From: Ancalomicrobiaceae bacterium S20
GTDB lineage: Bacteria > Pseudomonadota > Alphaproteobacteria > Rhizobiales > Ancalomicrobiaceae
NCBI GenBank assembly: GCA_040269895.1
Contig: CP158568.1
Coordinates: 1,054,001 to 1,118,000, forward strand
DNA length: 64,000 nucleotides
Direction: 5' to 3'
Positions 16,815 to 25,427 of this stretch are shown one piece after another. Position 1 is the first letter of the stretch. Every line of letters begins with the position of its first letter. Below the pieces are notes generated by a model. That model saw nothing but the letters and a program-made list of their open reading frames with translations, was not told the DNA's origin and ran no database searches. The translations under genes and the position numbers were made by a program.

Positions 16815-17588
16815 ATGGATTTCGCGACGTTCCTGGGAATTGGCGGCGGCTTCGGCGTGCTGGTTCTCGCGGTCATGATGGAAGGCTCCAAGCTGAGCCA
16901 ATTCATGGACCTGCTCGCCACCAACGTCGTCATCGGCGGCGCGCTGACCACGACGCTGGCGCGTTTCACGCTCGGCGGCTTCCTGTCGGCCTTCGGCACC
17001 GGCCTCAAGTCCGTGACCTTCAATCACCATGTCTCGGCGCGGGAGATGATCGAGAAGATCTCCGAGCTCGCCGACGTGGTGCGCAAGCAGGGACCGCTCG
17101 GCCTCGAGCAGGTCCAGATCGAGGACGAATTCCTCAACAAGGGCATGCGCATGATCGCCGACGGCTTCGACCTCGGCGTCATCCGCGAGACGCTCGAGCG
17201 CGAGCGCGACCTGCACATCGAGCGGCTCGAGGACGCGCACAAGCTGTTCAAGTTCATGGGCGACGCGGCGCCGGGCATGGGCATGGTCGGCACCATCATC
17301 GGTCTCGTGTCGATGTTCTCCCACATGGACGACCCGAAGAAGATCGGTCCGGGCATGGCCGTGGCACTGCTGACGACGCTCTACGGCGCCGTCATCGCCA
17401 ACGTCGTCGCGCTGCCGATCGCCGACAAGCTGTCGATCAAGGCGGCCGAGGAATCGATCAACCAGACGCTGGTGATCGACGGCGTGCTGCTGATCCGCGA
17501 GGGCAAGAGCCCGGGCGTCATTCGCGACATGCTGCTCGCCTATCTGCCGCACAAGAGCCGCGCGGCGCTGATGGAAGAGGCCGCCTGA
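16815..17588 (+). CDS. motA: MotA/PomA-type stator channel subunit
   Basis: 257-residue inner-membrane protein of the MotA/TolQ/ExbB family. ATG 16815 is used (GGTGG upstream). Two N-terminal hydrophobic segments (4-22 and about 33-55) are followed by a cytoplasmic loop with many charged residues (REMIEKISELADVVRKQG, ETLERERDLHIERLED). Then comes the PomA-like signature DAAPGMGMVGTIIGLVSMF and a last pair of membrane helices (AVALLTTLYGAVIANVVALPIADKL). With the following gene it forms an ion-driven stator. It could power a flagellar motor; no flagellar gene is in the window. Confidence 0.9.
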   Translation: MDFATFLGIGGGFGVLVLAVMMEGSKLSQFMDLLATNVVIGGALTTTLARFTLGGFLSAFGTGLKSVTFNHHVSAREMIEKISELADVVRKQGPLGLEQVQIEDEFLNKGMRMIADGFDLGVIRETLERERDLHIERLEDAHKLFKFMGDAAPGMGMVGTIIGLVSMFSHMDDPKKIGPGMAVALLTTLYGAVIANVVALPIADKLSIKAAEESINQTLVIDGVLLIREGKSPGVIRDMLLAYLPHKSRAALMEEAA

Positions 17589-17667
17589 GCGGCCTCGACG
17601 GAGCCTGCGCTGGCGGGCGTGACGGCGGGCAGGGATCCCGCGCTCAATCAGGCGGAACGGACAGACC

Positions 17668-18528
17668 ATGGCGAAGAAGAAGGGAGGACACGGCGGCGGC
17701 GGCCACGGCGGCGCGTGGGTCATCACCTTCGCCGACCTCATGGCGCTGCTCATGGCCTTCTTCGTCATGCTGGTGGCGACCGCCAACCAGGACCAGCAGA
17801 AGCTCGCCGATGCCGCGGGCTCGCTGAAGACCGCGTTCGGCGTCCAGCCCGAGCCGCGCCGCGCCGGCATGATCGAGCGCGACGGCCTGCCGGTCCGAAA
17901 GTTCCTGCGCGACACGTCGGTGGTCGAGAAGAAGGCGGATTCCGACTTCTCGCAGGAGCGCAACGAGAAGCACGCCAAGCAGGGCCCGGAAAAGAACACC
18001 CACGATTTCGAGCGGGCGGAAGAGGAAAAGCCCAAGCAGTTCCTGACCGCCGCCGCCTCGCTGAGGCAGGCGCTCTCCGACATGCCCGAGATCACCGAGC
18101 TTTCCAAGCACATCATCATGGAAGAGACCGACGACGGGCTGAACATCCGCATCGTCGATCAGGACGGCCGGTCGATGTTCCCGGAAGGCTCCAAGCTCCC
18201 TTACGAATATACCCGGCAGGTGCTCGCCAAGATCGCACCCGTGCTCGCGAAGATGCCGCATCGCATTCGCATCACCGGCCATACCTCGGGCGGCCGGCGC
18301 TGGACGGGGAAGGGCGCCTCGCCCTGGGATCTGTCGTCGGGCCGTGCGGTCGTCGTGCAGGACATTCTCGCCGGTTACGGCGTGCCGATCGACCGGTTCG
18401 AATCGGTGGTCGGCAAGGCGGATACCGATCCGCTGTTCCCCAACGAGCCGAACATGGCGGCCAACCGGCGCATCGACATCCTGCTCGTCGCCGAGGCCCC
18501 GCCGATGCCGCCGACCGGGCTGCACTGA
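17668..18528 (+). CDS. motB: MotB-type stator protein with OmpA-like peptidoglycan-binding domain
   Basis: 286 residues. A short Gly/His-rich cytoplasmic N-terminus (KKKGGHGGGGHGG) precedes a single membrane helix WVITFADLMALLMAFFVML. D23 is the conserved ion-binding aspartate of MotB. A charged periplasmic plug/linker (about 60-130) leads to an OmpA-like domain (about 165-280) with IRITGHTSG, SSGRAVVVQDILAGYGV and NMAANRRIDILL. It pairs with the upstream MotA-like channel, 79 bases apart. The fusion to OmpA and the helix position fit MotB rather than TolR/ExbD. It is shorter than Zorya ZorB-linked systems imply, and no ZorCD/E genes follow. Confidence 0.9.
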   Translation: MAKKKGGHGGGGHGGAWVITFADLMALLMAFFVMLVATANQDQQKLADAAGSLKTAFGVQPEPRRAGMIERDGLPVRKFLRDTSVVEKKADSDFSQERNEKHAKQGPEKNTHDFERAEEEKPKQFLTAAASLRQALSDMPEITELSKHIIMEETDDGLNIRIVDQDGRSMFPEGSKLPYEYTRQVLAKIAPVLAKMPHRIRITGHTSGGRRWTGKGASPWDLSSGRAVVVQDILAGYGVPIDRFESVVGKADTDPLFPNEPNMAANRRIDILLVAEAPPMPPTGLH

Positions 18529-18959
18529 GCCGCGCTGCGCGGCGGATCCGGTCATTCCCGTTCCCCGGTCCCGCGATCTGGTCGTCCGGTGCCGCGCCGT
18601 TCCGGCGCGCGTCGGCTTTGCACGATTCTGCGGTCCGCCGCGCACGCGCGGCGCGAGAATGGGAACGGGGTGGTCGGGTCCTGGCCAAGCCTATGGTGCC
18701 CGTGAATGTGGTTTTATTCTATTCTCATGAAAATCGAGGCAAAGACGTCGATTCAGCCCAATCTTTATAAGAGAACGTTGAGAGAAATTTTACTGCTGAG
18801 CCGATTGTGTTGCGTCGTGGTGACAGGTGTGGATAGCGGCCGCTATCTGCTTCACCTGCGGCGAATTGTACATTGGCCGCGATGATGTCGGCTTTATTGT
18901 GATCCTCCGATACACACGGGCGCCGCTTCAAGACGACGCCGTGACTCTGGGGGGAAACC
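18529..18959. other. 431-bp intergenic region upstream of porin
   Basis: No gene seen. The left half is GC-rich. Bases 18705-18810 are clearly AT-rich (GTTTTATTCTATTCTC, AATCTTTATAAGAGAAC, AAATTTTACTG) and probably hold the porin promoter and upstream regulatory sites. No repeat or hairpin of note. Confidence 0.5.
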
Positions 18960-20282
18960 ATGTCGAAGCATACCCTCTGCGGCCTTGCGGCCGTGTTTCT
19001 CGCCGGTACGGCGGTGCCGGCCGTCGCGGGTCCTGCGCCCGGCGCGATCGACTACGTCAAGGTCTGCGGCGAATACGGCGATGCGTTCTTCTACATCCCG
19101 GGCACCGAGACGTGCCTCGCGATCGGCGGCTACGTCCGCTTCGACGCGATGGCCGGCTCGACCAGCAAGGGCTATCAGAACTTCAACGACTCGAGCCTGT
19201 GGACCGAGGTCGAGTCGGCCCATGAAGGCCCGGTGATCGGCTCCGGGCGGTCGTTCCACAATGCGCTGACCAACACGCAGGCGAGCCTGTCGTTCGATGC
19301 GCGCACGGCTTCCGAATACGGCCTCGTGCGCAGCTACGCCGAACTGCACTGGTCGGTCGGAAGCGCGACGCGCGCGGTCGAGATCGAGATCGAGAAGGCC
19401 TTCGTCCAGTTCGGCGGGCTGACCGCCGGTCGGTCGCAGTCGTTCTTCGACTTCTTCACCGGCTTCGATGATCCGGTGTATTTCGCCCCGTCGGTGTCGA
19501 ACCGGCAGACCAACCTGCTCGCCTACACCTTCGCCTTCTCGCGCGAGATCACCGCGACGATCTCGATCGAAGACGGTACGTTCCGCCGCGCCACCAACGG
19601 CTCCGACGAATATGCGGCGGGCCACAAGGTGCCGGATATCGTCGCGAACGTCCGTATCGACCAGCAGTGGGGCATGTTCCAGGCCATGGCGGCCTACCAC
19701 CAGGACTACGGCTCGCAGCAGAGCACGGCGGCCGGCACCGGCCCCTGGCAGAAGGACGGCTACGCCTTCGGCGTCGGCCTGATGTTCCGCCTGCCGCAGC
19801 TCGGCAAGGGCGACAAGCTGTGGCTGCAGGCGGCCTGGGCCAAGGGCGCGGTCGATTACACCGGCGCCGATCCCTACTGGCAGTCGGACTTCGCCGACCG
19901 CTCGAACACGGGCCTGTTCCAGCGCACCGACTGGTCGCTCACCGGCGGCTTCCACCATGGCTTCTCGAAGCAGTATGGCGTGAACCTGCTGGCGTCCTGG
20001 CATGACTCGCGCGGCTGGGTGTGGCGCAACACCTTCACCGGCGCCAATGCGATCTACGGACCGAAGTCGGCCGACTACACCCAGCTCGACCTCGGCGCGA
20101 GCTTCGACTGGACGCCGGCGGACAACTTCCTGGTCCGCGTCGGCGGCGAGTATCGCCGCGTCGAATACGCCACCGCCAACAACTACTTCAATCGCCGGCC
20201 GACCAACGTCGCCCGGAGCTCGGACGACGGCCTCGTCGGCTACGTCCGCGTGGTGCGCAAGTTCGGCGGCGACGACGATTGA
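18960..20282 (+). CDS. Outer-membrane porin, Porin_2 family
   Basis: 440-residue precursor with a Sec signal peptide (LCGLAAVFLAGTAVPAVAG). The mature start has the hallmark of alphaproteobacterial Porin_2 proteins: IDYVKVCGEYGDAFFYIPGTETCLAIGGYVRFDAMAG would be the expected alignment block, with the two cysteines around residues 36 and 51. The remainder is alternating amphipathic beta strands rich in Gly, Tyr and Trp, ending in the aromatic-basic strand YVRVVRKFGGDDD. It forms a trimeric general diffusion pore. A GGGG ribosome site precedes the ATG. A 13-bp terminator hairpin follows. Confidence 0.93.
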   Translation: MSKHTLCGLAAVFLAGTAVPAVAGPAPGAIDYVKVCGEYGDAFFYIPGTETCLAIGGYVRFDAMAGSTSKGYQNFNDSSLWTEVESAHEGPVIGSGRSFHNALTNTQASLSFDARTASEYGLVRSYAELHWSVGSATRAVEIEIEKAFVQFGGLTAGRSQSFFDFFTGFDDPVYFAPSVSNRQTNLLAYTFAFSREITATISIEDGTFRRATNGSDEYAAGHKVPDIVANVRIDQQWGMFQAMAAYHQDYGSQQSTAAGTGPWQKDGYAFGVGLMFRLPQLGKGDKLWLQAAWAKGAVDYTGADPYWQSDFADRSNTGLFQRTDWSLTGGFHHGFSKQYGVNLLASWHDSRGWVWRNTFTGANAIYGPKSADYTQLDLGASFDWTPADNFLVRVGGEYRRVEYATANNYFNRRPTNVARSSDDGLVGYVRVVRKFGGDDD

Positions 20283-20307
20283 TCCTTGGCGCAACTGCGC
20301 ATTCGGG

Positions 20308-20346
20308 CGTCGCCGCGGAGTATCTCCGCGGCGACGTTTTGCTTTT
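20308..20346 (+). terminator. Strong rho-independent terminator after porin
   Basis: 13-bp perfect stem from 20308-20320 to 20324-20336 with a 3-nt loop (TAT), followed by TTTTGCTTTT. One of the strongest terminators in the window; it isolates the porin from the cytochrome gene. Confidence 0.92.
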
Positions 20347-20390
20347 GGACGTCATCGGTGCCGGGCAAAATGGAGTTGGAAGGGGTGGTC

Positions 20391-20834
20391 ATGAGAAACG
20401 GGTCTTTGGCGGTCATGACCTTGACGATGCTCGGTGTGGTCTTGGCCTGGGACGGAGCACGGGCGGGCCATCCCGCCATCGAGGAGCGCCAGGCGCTGAT
20501 GAAGACGCTCGGCACCGCCACCAAGGCCGGTGCCGAAATGGTCAAGGGCGCGCGGCCCTACGACGCTGCGGAGGCCAAGCGCATCCTCGATACCTACGTG
20601 GCGGCGTCGAGCCGTATCGCCGGCCTGTTCCCGGCCGGCTCGGAGGAGGGCGGCTATACCAAGGCAATGATCGAGATCTGGTCGGACGCGACCGGGTTCA
20701 AGGCGGCTGTGGACAAGTTCGAGGCCGATGCCCGCGCCGCGGCCACTGCGACGGGCGATCTGGAGACATTCAAGCAAGCCTTCGCAACGGTTGGAGCCGA
20801 CTGCCGATCCTGCCATTCGGACTATCGTCAATAG
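20391..20834 (+). CDS. Cytochrome c' (c556-type) periplasmic protein
   Basis: 147 residues from ATG 20391, chosen because GGAAGGGGTGG lies just upstream. A signal peptide (LAVMTLTMLGVVLAW...GARA) is followed by a four-helix-bundle cytochrome c' domain. The haem attachment motif CRSCH is near the C-terminus (CRSCHSDYRQ), as in all cytochromes c'. The initial helix RQALMKTLGTATKAGAEM matches the family. Such proteins bind NO or act as electron carriers; the role here is undefined. No partner dehydrogenase or cytochrome b is adjacent. Confidence 0.9.
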   Translation: MRNGSLAVMTLTMLGVVLAWDGARAGHPAIEERQALMKTLGTATKAGAEMVKGARPYDAAEAKRILDTYVAASSRIAGLFPAGSEEGGYTKAMIEIWSDATGFKAAVDKFEADARAAATATGDLETFKQAFATVGADCRSCHSDYRQ

Positions 20835-20960
20835 CGGCCGGCGACGTCCTCGTTTGACGCAGGTCGGCTCTGACATTGCGAGCCGCTTGACCGCGACCGG
20901 GCCGATCGGGTCTCTTGCCGACCGAACCGGCCGCCAGGGTCCGGCGGAACGGGGAGCGCC

Positions 20961-21593
20961 ATGGCTGACAAACCTTTCACACTCTACGGCATGCTCGGCT
21001 CCGGACCGACCTACAAGGTCGCGCTGATGCTGACGCTCGCCGATGCACCCTTCGCCTTCGAGGCGATCAATCTGCGCGAGGGCGCCCACAAGCAGCCCGA
21101 CTATCTGGCCAAGAACCGGTTCGGGCAGGTGCCGTGCCTGTCGCACGAAGGACGCTTCGTCGCGCAGTCGGCGACGATCCTCGAATACCTCGCCGACCGG
21201 CTGGGCGTTTTCGCCGGCCGCTCGGTCGAGGAGGAGTTGCGCATCCGCGAGTGGCTGTTCTGGGACTTCGATCGCCTGGCGCCCGGCATCTACCGGTCGC
21301 GCGCGATCAAGCGTGGCTTCCTCGCCGGCGACGACTCGCTGATCGACTATTTCAAGGGCGTCGGCGAGGCCGGGCTCGGCGTGCTCGAGGCGCATTTCGC
21401 CGCGCACGAGTGGCTGGTCGGCCGCAGCCCGACGATCGCCGACATCGATGTCTACGGCGTCGTCTGCTTCGCCGAGGAGGCGGGTTTCGACCTGTCGGAG
21501 CGGCCGGCGCTGAAGGCCTGGAAGGAGCGCTTCGAGGCGCTGCCGCGTTTCGGCACCATGGCCGAGATCGTGCCGGCGGAGTCCCGGCCCTGA
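20961..21593 (+). CDS. Glutathione S-transferase family protein
   Basis: 210-residue cytosolic GST. The N-terminal thioredoxin fold (about 5-80) includes FTLYGMLGSGPTYKV, NRFGQVPCLSHEGRFVAQSATILEYLA, with the cis-Pro (VPCL) and the QSATIL glutathione-binding segment. The C-terminal all-helical domain (about 90-200) has the N-capping motif PTIADIDVYG. Catalysis in this subgroup uses a Ser or Thr near the N-terminus. The substrate is not predictable. ATG 20961 follows GGGGAGCGCC. The next gene, a GNAT, begins 59 bases after its stop. Confidence 0.9.
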   Translation: MADKPFTLYGMLGSGPTYKVALMLTLADAPFAFEAINLREGAHKQPDYLAKNRFGQVPCLSHEGRFVAQSATILEYLADRLGVFAGRSVEEELRIREWLFWDFDRLAPGIYRSRAIKRGFLAGDDSLIDYFKGVGEAGLGVLEAHFAAHEWLVGRSPTIADIDVYGVVCFAEEAGFDLSERPALKAWKERFEALPRFGTMAEIVPAESRP

Positions 21594-21652
21594 GCGCCGC
21601 GGACCGCCCTGCGACAGCGGCGCGGGCTGCCGAGCCGTCGCCGCTACCCGGC

Positions 21653-22108
21653 ATGACGATCCGCGCAGCCGAGGCAGCCGACGTCGCCGGTATCGTGGCG
21701 CTGTTCGCGGCCGACACGCTCGGCGGCCACGGCGACACGACCGATCCGGCCGCGGCGCCGGTCTATGCGGCGGCATTCGAGCGGATCCGCGCGCGGAGCG
21801 GGGAAAAGCTGTTCGTGGTCGTCGGTGACGGCGCCGTGGTCGGCACGGCGCAACTGTCGCTGATCACGACGCTGCTGCATCGCGGGCGCACACGGGCACT
21901 GATCGAGGCCGTGCATGTCGCTCCGGAGCTGCGCGGGCGTGGGGTCGGCGCGGCGCTGATGCGGCATCTGATCGCCGTCGCCAAGGCAGAGGGCGCCGGC
22001 GTGGTCGAGTTGACCTCGAACAAGACGCGCAAGGATGCGCACCGCTTCTACGAGCGGCTCGGCTTCGCCCGCAGCCACGAAGGGTTCAAGCTCACGCTGG
22101 AGGCCTGA
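21653..22108 (+). CDS. GNAT family N-acetyltransferase
   Basis: 151-residue acetyl-CoA-dependent N-acetyltransferase from ATG 21653. Motif A is clear: VHVAPELRGRGVGAALMRHLI (R/Q-x-x-G-x-G/A as RGRGVG), followed by motif B VVELTSNKTRKDAHRFYERLGF, which is typical of small-molecule or drug acetyltransferases. The N-terminal MTIRAAEAADVAGIVALF is the standard GNAT beginning. No catalytic specificity can be assigned. It is likely co-transcribed with the GST. A strong bidirectional hairpin follows. Confidence 0.88.
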   Translation: MTIRAAEAADVAGIVALFAADTLGGHGDTTDPAAAPVYAAAFERIRARSGEKLFVVVGDGAVVGTAQLSLITTLLHRGRTRALIEAVHVAPELRGRGVGAALMRHLIAVAKAEGAGVVELTSNKTRKDAHRFYERLGFARSHEGFKLTLEA

Positions 22109-22142
22109 TGGCGGCGGGTGCGACGGCTCCGGCGCATGGGCG

Positions 22143-22191
22143 CGAACGAAAAGACCGGCCGGCGCTCGGCGCGCGCGGCCGGTCTCGTTCG
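22143..22191. terminator. Bidirectional terminator between GNAT and small secreted protein gene
   Basis: 10-bp core stem AGACCGGCCG (22152-22161) / CGGCCGGTCT (22176-22185), extended by CGAACG / CGTTCG flanks with a small A bulge. It serves two convergent genes. Confidence 0.8.
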
Positions 22192-22248
22192 TGCTCCGGC
22201 GCTCGTCCCGTCTTCGCCAGCCCGTCGTCGGGCCGGGCGAAGAGGCGA

Positions 22249-22494
22249 TCACATGCACTTCGCCATGAAGGTGAAGTAGGCCTTCCAGCCCTTCGCGCCG
22301 GTCTTCTCCTTCTCGGTCTTCCACTTGGCGTCGCAGGCCTTCTTCTGGGCGCCGCTGCCGGCCTCTTCCTCGGCCGCGGCGGGCGCGGCGGCGGCGGGCT
22401 TGGCGGCGGCGGGCGCCGGCTTGGTCTGGGCGAGGGCGGGCGAGGCGACGAGCATCGCGGCGGTGAGGGCGGCGGCATAGAAGCGGATCGACAT
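22249..22494 (-). CDS. Small secreted protein, PsiF-like C-terminus
   Basis: 81 residues. Signal peptide MSIRFYAAALTAAMLVASPALAQ, then an Ala/Pro/Lys/Glu-rich linker (TKPAPAAAKPAAAA...). The 30-residue C-terminal block has two cysteines: KKACDAKWKTEK and GWKAYFTFMAKCM. This Cys-spaced block resembles PsiF-type repeats found in small periplasmic proteins, but the match is weak and the role of such proteins is not established. It would be periplasmic with one possible disulfide. It is transcribed toward the GNAT gene. Confidence 0.75.
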   Translation of the reverse strand: MSIRFYAAALTAAMLVASPALAQTKPAPAAAKPAAAAPAAAEEEAGSGAQKKACDAKWKTEKEKTGAKGWKAYFTFMAKCM

Positions 22495-22958
22495 GGATCT
22501 GTTTCCCCGGTTGGGTATTGTTGCGCGTGCGGCCCGACCGGATCGGCGTTGCGCCGGCCGGCTCTCCCGGACCACGACCCCATGCACTTCCAGAACGACT
22601 TCCAACTGAACGGCTTCCAAAGCAGTGACTTCCCGATCGGTGCCGCTCCATGGCCGAGCACGCCTCCCGTGCCGGTTCAGAGGGAATGCCTGGGCATCGA
22701 TCGTCGTGGGCGTCCGGCGGGAGACGACGAGTCGCCGTCCCGCTCCTCCCGTGATCACTTTATCTCGCGCAGCGAAGATGTCGACGGCATGTCTTCGTGC
22801 GACTGCAAGACTGTAACGTCGAGGCGTTCCGCCTCGTCTGACCGATTGCTGACGTGCTCTCGCGTCAGCCGACAGGGCCGCGCTCCGCACCATGGGCCGG
22901 ACCTGCACCATTTCAGGCGTCCGGCCGTCAGCCGACGCCCTATCCGGAGGGATCCCCG
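22495..22958. other. 464-bp divergent intergenic region
   Basis: Lies between the minus-strand small secreted protein and the plus-strand GST. No gene or repeat recognised; presumably holds both promoters. GGAGGGATCC at 22946-22955 is the ribosome site of the downstream GST. Confidence 0.45.
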
Positions 22959-23657
22959 ATGGCCGAAGAGACCGTGAGCCCGATCGAACTCTACTACTGG
23001 CCGACGCCGAACGGCTGGAAGATCACCATCATGCTGGAGGAACTCGGGCTTCCTTATAGCGTGCGCTATGTCGACATCGGGCGCGGTGCGCAGTTCGAGC
23101 CGAAGTTCCTGGCGTTTTCGCCGAACAACAAGATGCCGGCGATCATCGATCCGGCCGGACCCGGCGGCCAGCCGATCTCGGTGTTCGAGTCCGGTGCGAT
23201 TCTGCTCTATCTCGGCCGCAAGCACGGACGCTTCTACCCGACCGACGAGCGTGCCCGCGTCGCGGTCGAGGAATGGCTGATGTGGCAGATGGGTGGCTTC
23301 GGCCCGATGCTCGGGCAGAACCACCATTTCGCGCTCTATGCGCCGGAGAAGATCCCTTACGCGATCAAGCGCTATCGCGACGAGACGCACCGGCTCTACG
23401 GCGTGCTCGACAAGCGGCTCGCCGGCCGGGACTTCGTCGCCGGCGACTATTCGATCGCCGACATGGCGATCATCGGCTGGGCGACCGGCCACGAGCGCCA
23501 GGGCATCGATCTCGCCGAGTTCCCGAACCTCAAGGCATGGTACGACCGCATGCTGGCGCGGCCGGCGGTGACACGCGGTCTTGCGGTCGGCCGCGACATG
23601 CGGCGCGACATCGCGCAGGACGAGGAAGCCAAGAAGGTGCTGTTCGGCCAGCGCTGA
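22959..23657 (+). CDS. YfcG/YghU-like glutathione S-transferase (disulfide-bond oxidoreductase)
   Basis: 232 residues; ATG 22959 follows a strong GGAGGG site. Sequence follows the nu-class/YfcG type: IELYYWPTPNGWKITIMLEELG, SPNNKMPAIIDP, SVFESGAILLYLGRK, WLMWQMGGFGPMLGQNHHF, IPYAIKRYRDET, DYSIADMAI. E. coli YfcG binds glutathione or GSSG with a Thr/Asn pair (TPNG) in place of Tyr or Cys and shows disulfide-bond reductase activity. Predicted cytosolic thiol/disulfide enzyme. It is monocistronic, with a terminator immediately downstream. Confidence 0.93.
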   Translation: MAEETVSPIELYYWPTPNGWKITIMLEELGLPYSVRYVDIGRGAQFEPKFLAFSPNNKMPAIIDPAGPGGQPISVFESGAILLYLGRKHGRFYPTDERARVAVEEWLMWQMGGFGPMLGQNHHFALYAPEKIPYAIKRYRDETHRLYGVLDKRLAGRDFVAGDYSIADMAIIGWATGHERQGIDLAEFPNLKAWYDRMLARPAVTRGLAVGRDMRRDIAQDEEAKKVLFGQR

Positions 23658-23690
23658 GGCGCGGCGGATCGCCAGAGACAGGTGAGTGGG

Positions 23691-23721
23691 ACGGCGTCCG
23701 AGCGATCGGGCGCCGTTTTTG
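23691..23721 (+). terminator. Rho-independent terminator after YfcG-like gene
   Basis: About 11-bp stem: ACGGCG (23691-23696) / CGCCGT (23711-23716), continued by a T:G pair and CCGA/TCGG, with a GCGA loop, then TTTTTG. Confidence 0.9.
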
Positions 23722-23840
23722 TATGAGGATCGCGCGTTTCGCGCAAAAGCGGTTTTGTGGTCGACTGTTTCCTCAGCGGTGTGATTTGATGCTGCAGCAA
23801 CAATTTGCCTCGCGATTGCATGCGATTTTGGGGATCGTCG

Positions 23841-25067
23841 ATGTTCGGTTTGAAATTATTCAGTGCGGGGAAGAACAAGGCTGGGTCGAGCGACATGGGG
23901 CGAACCCTGATCCGGTCGAACCGGGGCGTCGATGGACCCGTGGTCACCGGCCCCTATGTGCGGATGGCGCCGGGACGCTACGTGGTCACCTTCAGGGTCG
24001 GCCTCACCGAAGAGCCGGCGGGCACGGCGGATGTGCGCTGCGGCTATCTGGACGTCTGCATCGATTGCGGAAACGTGATCTTGGCGCGGACCGAGCTGTT
24101 CCACTCCAGGCTTTCGAAAGAGCTGCGGGAGATCCATCTCGCGTTTGACCTCGATCGGGAAACGGAAGTCGAGTTCCGCGTCTTCAACATCGGGAGGGCC
24201 GGACTGGTCGTCGACGAGCAGCGCGACGTGAGCGCTCGCGCCCCCGATGTTCCCGACTTCACGCCGATGCTGCCGCCGGGCGCACCGGTGCCCGATGCGT
24301 TCTTCGTCGACAATGCCGAGCATTTCCGGAAGATGTATGAGAACGGCGCACGTCTCGCTGTCGTCGAGACGGGTACAATCGCGCAGTTCGGCGATGTTCG
24401 CTTCAAGGTGGCGAACCCTGAGGACTTTCAGATCGCCTATGAGGTCTTCATCGTCCGGGAGTACAATGCCTGCCTGCGGCGACGAAGCACCGTCTTCGAT
24501 ATCGGCATGAATGTCGGGCTGCTGTCCCTGTTCATGGCGTCGAACCCGCAGGTCTCCGAGGTTCATTCCTTCGAGCCATTTGCGCTGCCGAGGCGGCGTG
24601 CGGCCGAGAATTTTGCGCTGAACGGTCGGTTCGCGGACAAGATCACCGTTCATCCGTTCGGTCTCTCCGACAAGGACGATCAGATCGCGGTGGCGGTCAG
24701 CGACCAGGCGACGATTTCGACCTCGATCCGCGGGCGCGGCGATGGAGTCCGTACGGAGACGATCGATGTGCGCGCGGCCGCCGATGTGCTCGCCCCGCTG
24801 TTTGCCGCAGCCAAGGCGCGCGGCGACGACATCGTCATGAAGATCGACTGCGAGGGGGCCGAGTTCCCGATTTTCGAATCTCTGCGCTCCGCCAGCCTGT
24901 TCCGGTCGGTGACCGCGATCATGCTCGAATGGCACCGGAGCTGGTCGCCGGCCCTGTCGCAGGACGATCTGCTCGCGGTTCTGCGGGCCGAGGGCTTCAT
25001 CGCCTTCGATCGCACGCTGGCAACCGATCAATTCGCCGGACAGATCCTCGCTGTCCGTGCGGCGTGA
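23841..25067 (+). CDS. FkbM-family methyltransferase with N-terminal beta-rich domain
   Basis: 408 residues from ATG 23841 (MFGLKLFSAGKN). No signal peptide. Residues about 45-150 form a beta-sandwich-like segment (PYVRMAPGRYVVTFRVGL..., EFRVFNIGRAGLVVDEQ) resembling jelly-roll carbohydrate-associated modules. The C-terminal 200 residues are an FkbM-type SAM methyltransferase: STVFDIGMNVGLLSLFMA is SAM motif I, then EVHSFEPF, MKIDCEGAEFPIFESL and MLEWHRSW. FkbM enzymes usually O-methylate sugars or polyketides. The gene stands alone with slightly lower GC than neighbours, not within a polysaccharide cluster. Confidence 0.85.
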   Translation: MFGLKLFSAGKNKAGSSDMGRTLIRSNRGVDGPVVTGPYVRMAPGRYVVTFRVGLTEEPAGTADVRCGYLDVCIDCGNVILARTELFHSRLSKELREIHLAFDLDRETEVEFRVFNIGRAGLVVDEQRDVSARAPDVPDFTPMLPPGAPVPDAFFVDNAEHFRKMYENGARLAVVETGTIAQFGDVRFKVANPEDFQIAYEVFIVREYNACLRRRSTVFDIGMNVGLLSLFMASNPQVSEVHSFEPFALPRRRAAENFALNGRFADKITVHPFGLSDKDDQIAVAVSDQATISTSIRGRGDGVRTETIDVRAAADVLAPLFAAAKARGDDIVMKIDCEGAEFPIFESLRSASLFRSVTAIMLEWHRSWSPALSQDDLLAVLRAEGFIAFDRTLATDQFAGQILAVRAA

Positions 25068-25427
25068 ATGGCGATCGGCCGTGCCCGGGGCCCCTTTTGA
25101 TGGGCCGACGGCCGTAATGCCGCCGTCCGCCGATCGCAGACGGATCATGCGTGATGAACGCGGTTCCGGAAAACGCGGTGAACGAAGGGTTGCCGCGATT
25201 TCCGGCATTTTCGGCGGGGGTCTTTGAAATCACTGCGGAATCGGCGCGGCCAAGATGAATCCTTCGTCAACTTAACGAATGGTTTCGCTGGCGTTGTGTG
25301 CTTGTTAATCTTGGACGTTAACGCCGACTTCAACGCTCGGGGGGCAGACTTACCCACATCAGATCGAGGACGAACGGTTCTTCGATGGGGACGTCAGAAG
25401 TAAACGAGAAGCGTTGGGGAGCGTATC
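25068..25427. other. 360-bp intergenic region upstream of Sel1-like gene
   Basis: No gene seen. Bases 25240-25330 are AT-richer (TCAACTTAACGAATGG, GCTTGTTAATCTTGG, GACGTTAACG) and probably contain the promoter of the Sel1-like gene. The GGGGAG at 25414-25419 is its ribosome site. Confidence 0.45.

Noticed and set aside
16815-18528. Zorya anti-phage system (ZorA/ZorB)
   Set aside because: The MotA-like protein lacks the long C-terminal tail of ZorA, and no ZorC/D or ZorE genes follow; an ordinary stator pair fits better.
25250-25330. CtrA-type TTAA-N7-TTAA box upstream of the Sel1-like gene
   Set aside because: The two TTAA words are 9 bases apart rather than 7, so the match is not convincing.
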